Shown here one piece after another: positions 1-5,712 of a stretch of DNA of 9,750 nucleotides. Source of the stretch: Kiritimatiellota bacterium (lineage in GTDB: Bacteria; Verrucomicrobiota; Lentisphaeria; Victivallales; JAADHT01); contig JAADHT010000213.1 of NCBI GenBank assembly GCA_013151705.1, positions 1 to 9,750 of the forward strand. Reading direction: 5' to 3'. The notes under the pieces were generated by a model, which saw only the letters and a program-made list of their open reading frames with translations, had not been told where the DNA came from and ran no database searches. Both the position numbers and the translations under genes were made by a program. Every line of letters begins with the position of its first letter. Position 1 is the first letter of the stretch.

Positions 1-402
1 GACGACAACGAGTGCGTCGGATGCCGCTTGGTGAAGGAGGCCCTGCCTGGATTCGGGTATTCGCAAAACGACATTAAAACCGTGTCCGATATGATTTTGG
101 CGACCGAGATACCACAAAACCCAAAGACCAAGCTCGCGGAGATTCTTTGCGACGCGGATTTGGATTACCTTGGCCGAGATGATTTCATTCCGATCTCGGA
201 AAAACTGCGCAAAGAGCTGTCCGCCCATGGAAAATCATTTTCCAATGTTGAATGGATACGTTTCGAGATCGCGTTTTTGGAGGGGCACGAATATTTCACG
301 AAGTCCGAACGAGAATCGAGAAATCCGGTGAAACAAATGAATCTCGAGCGTTTGAAGCTCGAAATCGTCAAAGCGAGCCCGAATATTTCACGAAATTCGT
401 GA
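1..402 (+). CDS. HD-superfamily metal-dependent phosphohydrolase, C-terminal part (5' end outside window)
   Basis: The frame is open from base 1 to a TGA at 400-402, giving about 133 residues with no start codon that needs to be the true one, so the gene begins to the left of the window. The visible part resembles the C-terminal half of small HD-domain hydrolases. It has an ALPGFGYS helix followed by MILATEIPQNP, the acidic block DADLDYLGRDDF (whose first Asp is expected to complete the HD metal site), then FLEGHEYFT and a helical end. The metal-binding His and HD dyad that open the domain lie upstream and cannot be checked. The family hydrolyses phosphate esters, often of nucleotides; the substrate here is unknown. 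The last residues (SPNISRNS) do not look conserved and are encoded by the left part of a palindrome spanning the stop codon, so the native C-terminus may have been altered by insertion of that repeat. No downstream gene on the same strand is close enough to suggest an operon. Confidence 0.75.
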   Translation, partial: DDNECVGCRLVKEALPGFGYSQNDIKTVSDMILATEIPQNPKTKLAEILCDADLDYLGRDDFIPISEKLRKELSAHGKSFSNVEWIRFEIAFLEGHEYFTKSERESRNPVKQMNLERLKLEIVKASPNISRNS

Positions 403-407
403 AATAT
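383..407. repeat. Perfect 12-bp inverted repeat spanning the stop codon of the HD gene
   Basis: The arms ATATTTCACGAA and TTCGTGAAATAT are exact reverse complements separated by one A. The motif cgaatatttcacgaa that makes up the left arm also occurs at 288-302 inside the coding sequence, read there in frame as HEYFT. No T-run follows the palindrome on either strand, so it is not a classical intrinsic terminator. It could be an operator-type dyad, an mRNA 3' hairpin, or a unit of a dispersed TTCGTGAA-type repeat. Confidence 0.7.
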
Positions 408-687
408 AGAGTTAACCAATTTACCGTCAATCAGTTGTGAAGTCAACTATAAATTACCGTTCGTATTCCCGGATTTCCATTCAGCATCCTTTTCAACCAC
501 TAACGAGACCCTGTTCGAAAAGGTCTAACGAAGAGAATGTTTCCGCGTTCGGAATACCGAGAAACCCGAAACAGCTCGCAAAGCGAAGAGCGGAGGAAGC
601 TGGAAAGCGTTCATATGGCAATCCACCACCGCAAATCTCGGGAGAGCCGTTCAAGTCCGACGATTATGGCGAAACAGCGTTATGCCG
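403..687. other. Intergenic stretch between HD gene and coiled-coil gene; no gene recognised
   Basis: About 285 bp lie between a + strand gene end and a - strand gene end, that is, between convergent genes. The open frames here (for example the one beginning at 437) have no ribosome binding site or protein-like composition. The visible features are a CACTAAC motif at 498-504 within tttcaaccactaac (491-504), which recurs on the - strand at 9275-9288, and a short dyad AGACC/GGTCT at 506-510 and 522-526 enclosing TTCGAA. I see no convincing terminator for either flanking gene. Confidence 0.5.
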
Positions 688-3411
688 TCATTTTTCGAGT
701 TTTTTGAACAACTGCTCTATTTTGGGATCCGGCTGGGCTCCGAGCTGAACGGCTTTGTCATACCACAATTTGGCCTCCTGAAGTCCTTCTTTGGTGGTCA
801 GAAGCAGAACGGCCGCGTTGTACGCGGTTTCCGCCGATGTTGGATCGAGCTTGAACGAGGAGCGGAACTGGCGTTTGGCGGCTTCGATCCACCCTAGATG
901 CGAGCAGATTATTCCTAAATAGCGTTGAGTAACCGAGTTTCTGGGATTCACCGCGTTCGCCTTCGCCGCTGCTCCGAGCGCTTTGTAGTACTGTTTCATT
1001 CTACTGTAGCATACGGCGAGCGTTTGAAGAAGCTCCACGTCGTCCGGATTCTTCACAAGCGCCCTGTTTATCAATTTGACGGCTTCCTCGTCATCTCCTT
1101 TTTCGGCTTTGACGTACGCGAGTTTCGCGAGGGCGACCTGGTTCTCCGGATCGTCCTCCAATATCTTCTCGTAATACCAGATGGCCGCTTCTTTTTTATT
1201 TTCATTTTCAGCCAAAGCGGCGGAGTCGAGCATTTTTTCAATTCGTTTCTTTTCAGTCGGGGAAAGGCCCGACGACGAGCGGGCGATGTTTTTGTTCGTC
1301 TTCTCCAAAGCCGTCAGTTTCGCTTGCATTTCGAGTATCTTCGACAAAAGCTCGCCGTTCTTTCTTTTCAAAGCCACGACTTTCCCCGACGCTACAGCCA
1401 TCGAAGGCTCTTTCACCTGAACGGTGGCGGGTTTGCGTTTTTCAGCCCGGCTCGTCGTCTTAACCGCCGCGAGCTGTTTTCTCAATTTTCCGGAATCGAG
1501 CTTGGCGTCAACCAGCTCCTCTGTCAACATCGAGATTTTGCGGACGGCGTCTTTGTTTGTTTTTTTCAGTTCGCGGGAAAGGTTCCGCAGGATGGCGAGT
1601 TGTTCGGAGAGTGCTTCGCATTTCTCGGTCAACTCCTTGTTTTTCGTCAGAACGCCGCGATTGGTCTCCGCATTTTCAGAAACCAGTTTCTTAAGCTCCT
1701 CCCGGAGCCGCACAAAGCGCAACTCGCGTTGTTTCGACTCTTTTCCCATCGTCGTTAGTTCCGAACGCACTTGTTTGATTTGTTTCTTCAACATTGAGTT
1801 TTCGCTCTCAACTTCTATGGATCGTTTGGCCAGCTCGGCGAAAGCCTTCTCTTTTTTATCCATTGACGAGTATTTTTTCACAAGCTCGTCTCGTTGTTTC
1901 GTCAGCCCGGATATCCTCACCCTATTTTTCTCGAGCATCGTTTGTTGCTTTTTGCGGAGGGAATCCGAGATGAACAGTTTTTTCTTCGAGTCCTCCAACT
2001 TCGCCGCGAGTTTCGCGGAATCTTTTTTCATTGGTTCAGCAAGAGATTTCAATTCTTTTATTTTCAAGTTCAATCTCTCGTTGTCTCGCGCGAGTTTAGC
2101 GAAGGATTCTCCCTTTTTGGCCGCTTCCGCGTATTGAGCGGCCAGCCGCTCGGAATCCTTTTTCAGCGTTTCGTACCGATTTTTCCAGTCGCTCAAAGCC
2201 GCCTCCTGCTTTTTAACTATCGTACTCGTAAGAAAAAGCTTTTTGGACAAAGTCTCGAGCGCCGCCGTGGTTTTCGAACGATCCTCGTCCATCGCGGCCA
2301 AAGAGCTTCTCAACTTTTTCATGTCCGATTTCAGCCTTCTGCTTTCAGCGTCGGTTATTTTCTTGTTTTTCAAAGCGGTTTCCAAATGAAGATTCGCCAA
2401 CTCGAGATCCTTCAGCAAAAGCTCGTTTTCGTTTTCAAGCTGTTTCACGATGGCGGTGGAGCTCGTCTTCAATCTCGTCTCTTTAAGTTTGGCGCGGTTT
2501 TTCTCCAACTCCTTTTGGAGTCCGGCTATCTTCTTCGCCATTTTTTTCATCTCGTCGGTTTGATCGGTCAATTTGGCGGACTCCTTTTTCGTCGCCGTTC
2601 GTATCTCAACCATGCGGGCGTTGAGTATCTCTATTTGATCCTTCAGGTTTTTAATGGCATCGTCTAACAGTTTTTTCGTGTACTGCAGCCGCGTTCTATC
2701 TTTCGCGAGTTTCGCGAACTCTTTGCGCTCTTTGGCGAGAGCGACGCGCAAAGCGGCGTTTTCCTTTTTCAATTCGCCGAGCCCCAACAGCGTTTTGTCC
2801 AACAGTTGTTTTCCAGCTTTATCCGCCACCGCCGAAACCGAACGTTGCTGGAGACGCTTGTTGTCCGCCTCCAGCAGAGCGCATCGTTTCTGGAGACGGT
2901 TTTTCTCGCGGAGAAGACTGCTCGTTTCGTTCGATGATTTCACGTTTCTAACCGCCTCGCGTCTAGCCGCCTCCAATGAGAAGAGCGTCGTGGACAACTC
3001 CTTCCTGGTTTTATTCAGTTTCTCGATCAATTCCTCGATTTTTTCTTTGAGTTCAAGATTCTCCTTGTCGATATCGGTATCGGTCAGTTTTATGTTTTTC
3101 CTCGCCAACTCGGTCTTGATTTCCATCAGCTTGCGTTTGCATTCCTTGATTCTGTAGGAGATCAGCGAGGCGTTCCACTTAGGATATTTCAAGGCCACTT
3201 TCTCGAATATCGATTCGGCCATGTTGAACATCGTGTTGGCTTGACGCAACTGTCCGTTCTGAAAAGCCTTGTCGGCCTTCTCGAAGTATTCGAAGCCTTT
3301 GAGCCAGGTTTTCGTGGCGTCTTTTCTTTCCCGGGAAGAATACGTCGCCGCGAAAGTCGTCGTGGCGAGACATAAAACGAGAATCAGCGACGCGGCCTTG
3401 ATTTTCTTCAT
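688..3411 (-). CDS. Exported long coiled-coil protein with C-terminal TPR repeats
   Basis: This 907-residue protein starts with a Sec signal peptide (residues 1 to about 21: MKKIK, a hydrophobic core SLILVLCLATTTFA, probable cleavage after TFA). LVLC does not make a good lipobox, so a soluble periplasmic protein is more likely than a lipoprotein. Residues 31-92 form a helical-hairpin, TPR-like module. Residues about 95-705 are almost uninterrupted heptad-type coiled coil rich in Lys, Glu and Leu. Within it, residues 388-453 and 475-548 are a visible internal duplication sharing SKKLF, KKQ, FAKLA/FAELA and a Leu/Lys-rich end. Residues about 724-892 hold about five TPR units (YYEKILEDDPEN, INRALVKNPDD, AAKANAVNPRN, FRSSFKLDPTS). 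The start is supported by AAGGA at 3421-3425, 9 nt upstream. The gene lies 60 bp downstream of pheA on the same strand, probably in one operon. A scaffold or envelope-spanning role is plausible by architecture, but no function can be assigned. Confidence 0.85.
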   Translation of the reverse strand: MKKIKAASLILVLCLATTTFAATYSSRERKDATKTWLKGFEYFEKADKAFQNGQLRQANTMFNMAESIFEKVALKYPKWNASLISYRIKECKRKLMEIKTELARKNIKLTDTDIDKENLELKEKIEELIEKLNKTRKELSTTLFSLEAARREAVRNVKSSNETSSLLREKNRLQKRCALLEADNKRLQQRSVSAVADKAGKQLLDKTLLGLGELKKENAALRVALAKERKEFAKLAKDRTRLQYTKKLLDDAIKNLKDQIEILNARMVEIRTATKKESAKLTDQTDEMKKMAKKIAGLQKELEKNRAKLKETRLKTSSTAIVKQLENENELLLKDLELANLHLETALKNKKITDAESRRLKSDMKKLRSSLAAMDEDRSKTTAALETLSKKLFLTSTIVKKQEAALSDWKNRYETLKKDSERLAAQYAEAAKKGESFAKLARDNERLNLKIKELKSLAEPMKKDSAKLAAKLEDSKKKLFISDSLRKKQQTMLEKNRVRISGLTKQRDELVKKYSSMDKKEKAFAELAKRSIEVESENSMLKKQIKQVRSELTTMGKESKQRELRFVRLREELKKLVSENAETNRGVLTKNKELTEKCEALSEQLAILRNLSRELKKTNKDAVRKISMLTEELVDAKLDSGKLRKQLAAVKTTSRAEKRKPATVQVKEPSMAVASGKVVALKRKNGELLSKILEMQAKLTALEKTNKNIARSSSGLSPTEKKRIEKMLDSAALAENENKKEAAIWYYEKILEDDPENQVALAKLAYVKAEKGDDEEAVKLINRALVKNPDDVELLQTLAVCYSRMKQYYKALGAAAKANAVNPRNSVTQRYLGIICSHLGWIEAAKRQFRSSFKLDPTSAETAYNAAVLLLTTKEGLQEAKLWYDKAVQLGAQPDPKIEQLFKKLEK

Positions 3412-3420
3412 TATTCATTG

Positions 3421-3425
3421 TCCTT
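3421..3425 (-). promoter_or_regulatory. Shine-Dalgarno for the coiled-coil/TPR gene
   Basis: On the - strand this reads AAGGA, 9 nt before the ATG ending at 3411. An overlapping out-of-frame ATG at 3418 gives no family-like product, so the site supports the start at 3411. Confidence 0.6.
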
Positions 3426-3471
3426 ATATGAGTTGTGGATTGAGAGAACAGTGTTTTGAGACATGCCGGAT

Positions 3472-4305
3472 TCATGAACGAAACCTGCCCGCATGTTTGT
3501 GTGAACCAATAATCCTGAGCGAGTCGCAATGGTCGGCCGCCAATTTCAAGGCTTTTTTGACGACATCGTCGTCGCGGTTGCCTCTTATGTCTATGTAGAA
3601 AGCGTACTCGTTGGGAACGCCGTAGATCGGACGTGATATTATCCGCGTCAAATTCACGTCGTTGTCGCGGAAGGGAATCAGAAAAGAGCACAGACTCCCC
3701 GGGCCATGGACCAGTTCGACCGCCAAGCTGGTTTTATCTCCGTTGTTTTCCCCGTTCCGCGTCTCCTCGCTTGTCAATAGAATGAATTCCGTTTCATTCA
3801 CTATTTCCTGTTCGACGGGATAATGCAAAACCTTCAAGTCGTATATCTCGGAAAGCTTTTTCGAACCGAGGACGGCTGATTTCGGCTCGCGGGCCGCACG
3901 CACGGCGCCTTCCGCTGTGCTAGAGACCTCGCGGCATTTGGCCGCCGGATAATTCTCTCTTATCCATTTCGAACAGTGTTTGAATGGAGCGAAATGGGAA
4001 TATATGATTTCGACATCCTCGTTTCCGCGGGCGAGAAGAGCGAGCTTGACGATAAGAGTCATCGACTCCATTATCGTCAGGGCCGGGTCGTTGAGGAGTA
4101 GATCCACCGTGGAGGTGATAGTTCCGCCCGACGAATTCTCAATCGGAACCACGGCGTAGGCGCCGAGGGTTCGTTTGACATGCTCGCAAGCGTCGAATAC
4201 GGTCGACGCCGGTATCATGCGGGTGTCATCGCCAAATCGCATAACGGCTATTTGATGCGTGTATGTGCCTTCCGGTCCGAGATAGGCGATCTCGTTGATG
4301 TCCAT
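3472..4305 (-). CDS. pheA: Prephenate dehydratase-like protein with ACT domain (divergent active-site motifs)
   Basis: The protein has 277 residues, the usual length for a monofunctional prephenate dehydratase, which converts prephenate to phenylpyruvate for phenylalanine synthesis in the cytosol. The catalytic domain (residues 4-178) opens with AYLGPEGTYTH and contains VPIENSSGGTI, MTL, IYSH and VLGSKKLSEIYDL. The ACT domain (residues 190-272) has KTSLAVEL, GPGSL, NLTRIISRP, EYAFYIDI and IIGSHKHA. Several family hallmarks differ. The catalytic NxTRF motif reads NETEF (170-174), so the Arg after the catalytic Thr is Glu. The SHPQ(P/A)(F/L)xQC motif reads SHFAPFKHC (103-111). The effector-site ESRP reads ISRP (223-226). 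The ATG at 4305 is chosen because the similarity begins at residue 4 and GGAGGT lies 5 nt upstream; the frame stays open to 4389 but the extra 28 residues are not family-like. It may be an active enzyme with altered feedback, or a repurposed paralogue. The symbol is by family, not proven function. Confidence 0.85.
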   Translation of the reverse strand: MDINEIAYLGPEGTYTHQIAVMRFGDDTRMIPASTVFDACEHVKRTLGAYAVVPIENSSGGTITSTVDLLLNDPALTIMESMTLIVKLALLARGNEDVEIIYSHFAPFKHCSKWIRENYPAAKCREVSSTAEGAVRAAREPKSAVLGSKKLSEIYDLKVLHYPVEQEIVNETEFILLTSEETRNGENNGDKTSLAVELVHGPGSLCSFLIPFRDNDVNLTRIISRPIYGVPNEYAFYIDIRGNRDDDVVKKALKLAADHCDSLRIIGSHKHAGRFRS

Positions 4306-4310
4306 CGAAA

Positions 4311-4316
4311 ACCTCC
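4311..4316 (-). promoter_or_regulatory. Shine-Dalgarno deciding the pheA start
   Basis: On the - strand this reads GGAGGT, 5 nt before the ATG at 4305. It is the strongest ribosome binding site in the window and argues against the longer open frame beginning at 4389. Confidence 0.75.
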
Positions 4317-4377
4317 AAAGATAGTCAGGAAAAATCCAGCTTGATATTCTTCTGTTCCAGCGTAAAACCGCGGGGAG

Positions 4378-4405
4378 AATGTATATCATATACCCGTTCT
4401 TTCAA
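4378..4405 (-). promoter_or_regulatory. Candidate sigma-70-type promoter for pheA and the coiled-coil gene
   Basis: On the - strand, TTGAAA (4405-4400) is followed after 16 bp by TACATT (4383-4378). This would give a leader of about 70 nt. The 13-bp perfect palindrome gtatatcatatac (4381-4393) overlaps the downstream part of this promoter and could be an operator, or simply an AT-rich -10 region. The assignment is by eye only. Confidence 0.3.
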
Positions 4406-4456
4406 TTATGACGGTAAAAAAATGATGAAATATGGAGTCGACATCTTCTCCAACAC

Positions 4457-4486
4457 TTGCAATAATCGTGTTTTATGGAATAATAT
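4457..4486 (+). promoter_or_regulatory. Candidate promoter for the divergent exported-protein/queD/glycosyltransferase genes
   Basis: TTGCAA (4457-4462) and TAATAT (4481-4486) are separated by 18 bp, each matching the sigma-70 consensus at four of six positions. The predicted start lies about 50 nt before the ATG at 4543. The call depends on the 237-bp divergent spacer needing a promoter for each direction. Confidence 0.3.
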
Positions 4487-4531
4487 ACACCGTGCGAGCG
4501 GAAATAGGGATTCCCGCTCCGGCGTCAAATT

Positions 4532-4536
4532 GGGAG
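4532..4536 (+). promoter_or_regulatory. Shine-Dalgarno deciding the start of the Lys-rich exported protein
   Basis: GGGAG lies 6 nt before the ATG at 4543. That start yields a clean signal peptide, whereas the in-frame ATG at 4432 would bury it behind 37 unrelated residues. Confidence 0.65.
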
Positions 4537-4542
4537 AGCCAT

Positions 4543-5277
4543 ATGAAAATAGCATTCGCAATAGCTTTAGCCTGCGCCGCATGTCTGCCTGCCGCTTTAA
4601 TGGGCGGTGACGATCAGCGAATTGTCCGTTTTTACGCGGGTGAGGTGCTCCGAGCCGAGCTGAAACCCGACGACGGCACGGTTAAAATCGTAAACGTCAA
4701 CAAATTCGCGCCGCGCTCGAGGGTGACGGTTGATGTTGGGTACGCGGTGGTGACGGTCAGACCCGACAAGGGGCGCAGTTTGGGCATCTACGACTATTCG
4801 CTCGTCAACAGACGGCGGACCGCTTTTCCCTGCGTTGCCATAACGAATGAGTTCGGTGAGTATGACGCCTCGCTGCGAGAATTGCAAGAAACCAAACCTA
4901 ACAAGCTATACAATTTTCTTTTCAGAGTGGAGATGCCCCGCCCCAATGAAAAACCTGAATACACATTGAGATTCAACTTGGTCAAAGGGAAAAATCGCGA
5001 CCCGCGTCTTCTTTTCGTGGACGTGACGGGGCATCCCTACACGAAGATCTCGAAAATACCACTGGAAGGCATGCTCGGCGTGGTTCCCGATTGGCCCAAA
5101 CCCAAGCCTGTCGAAAAACCCGAGCCACCCAAGAAAAAGGATGGTAAAACCGCGGCTCCAGCGAAAAAAGGCGCTGGAACATCCAAAACCAAACCTAAAC
5201 CCGTAGGCAAAAAAACTCAACCTAAAAAGAAAAAAACAGTGGCGAAAAAAGCGAAATCGCCGAAAGCGAAAAAATAG
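4543..5277 (+). CDS. Hypothetical exported protein with Lys/Pro/Ala-rich C-terminal tail
   Basis: This 244-residue protein belongs to no family I recognise. Residues 1 to about 21 (MKIAFAIALACAACLPAALMG) are a Sec signal peptide. The Cys residues are not preceded by a good lipobox, so lipoprotein status is doubtful. Residues about 22-183 look like one beta-rich domain with alternating hydrophobic strands (VRFYAGEVLRAEL, RVTVDVGYAVVTV, LYNFLFRVEM, LRFNLVKG, LLFVDVTG). Residues about 184-244 are a low-complexity tail of Lys, Pro and Ala (KPKP, KKKD, QPKKKK, KSPKAKK), strongly basic and probably disordered. Such tails can bind acidic polymers such as peptidoglycan-linked glycans, LPS or nucleic acid, but that is inference. 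The stop codon is 6 bp before the queD start, so the two are almost certainly cotranscribed and perhaps translationally coupled. Confidence 0.7.
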   Translation: MKIAFAIALACAACLPAALMGGDDQRIVRFYAGEVLRAELKPDDGTVKIVNVNKFAPRSRVTVDVGYAVVTVRPDKGRSLGIYDYSLVNRRRTAFPCVAITNEFGEYDASLRELQETKPNKLYNFLFRVEMPRPNEKPEYTLRFNLVKGKNRDPRLLFVDVTGHPYTKISKIPLEGMLGVVPDWPKPKPVEKPEPPKKKDGKTAAPAKKGAGTSKTKPKPVGKKTQPKKKKTVAKKAKSPKAKK

Positions 5278-5283
5278 AAAATA

Positions 5284-5652
5284 ATGTTCGAAGTTGATAT
5301 ACAAAGAGATTTTTCGGCCGCCCATTACCTCCGCGGATACGAAGGGAACTGCTCCAAACTGCATGGACACAACTGGGTGGTCGACGCGGTAGTGGAAGCG
5401 TCGGAACTTGATGAACTGGGCATAGCCATCGATTTCAGAGTTTTGAAACGCGAGATAGACGCTGTCGTCGAGAAACTGGACCACTCCTGCCTGAATGATC
5501 TGGAGGCTTTTCTGGATGTCAATCCCACGAGCGAGCGGATCGCCGAATACGTCTTCAACGTCCTTTCAGACAGATTGAACTCCGACAGAGTCCGCGTGGC
5601 GAGCGTCAGGATCTGCGAATCCCCGGGAGCCGGCGCGACATACAGACCTTGA
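5284..5652 (+). CDS. queD: 6-carboxytetrahydropterin synthase / 6-pyruvoyltetrahydropterin synthase family (QueD-type)
   Basis: The 122-residue protein is full length for a QueD-type enzyme, which converts 7,8-dihydroneopterin triphosphate to 6-carboxy-5,6,7,8-tetrahydropterin on the route to queuosine and other 7-deazapurines. Zinc ligands are visible as His14 (FSAAH) and His27 and His29 in C-x3-HGHNW, with the catalytic Cys23. The Asp66-His67 dyad lies in KLDHSCL, NPTSERIAEYV is the conserved helix motif, and Glu112 in ICESPGAGATY is the pterin-anchoring residue. All active-site residues appear intact. No good Shine-Dalgarno precedes the ATG (only A-rich sequence after the upstream stop), consistent with reinitiation from the preceding gene. 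The other queuosine genes (queC, queE, folE) are not in the window, so a pterin role other than queuosine cannot be excluded. Confidence 0.88.
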   Translation: MFEVDIQRDFSAAHYLRGYEGNCSKLHGHNWVVDAVVEASELDELGIAIDFRVLKREIDAVVEKLDHSCLNDLEAFLDVNPTSERIAEYVFNVLSDRLNSDRVRVASVRICESPGAGATYRP

Positions 5653-5712
5653 CCCTCAACATCGCTCGACGCACCATTCAAACATCAATCTCAAACGCCG
5701 GGAGAAACCGTT

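Noticed and set aside
383..407. The palindrome as an intrinsic terminator of the HD gene.
   Set aside because: The stem is AT-rich and no T-run follows it on the + strand.
437..748. A 103-codon + strand frame between the HD gene and the coiled-coil gene.
   Set aside because: It has no ribosome binding site or protein-like pattern, and it overlaps the well-supported 3' end of the coiled-coil gene.
925..3157. Several long + strand open frames opposite the coiled-coil gene (925-1758, 1424-2137, 1894-2667, 2654-3157).
   Set aside because: Their Phe/Ser/Arg-rich products are the mirror of a Lys/Glu/Leu-rich coiled coil, with no ribosome binding sites or recognisable motifs; they are antisense shadows.
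4306..4389. A 28-codon N-terminal extension of the pheA frame.
   Set aside because: The extra residues are not family-like, would lie upstream of a strong GGAGGT site, and overlap the candidate promoter.
4432..4542. An upstream start for the Lys-rich exported protein.
   Set aside because: It would place 37 residues before a clear signal peptide and ignores the GGGAG site before 4543.
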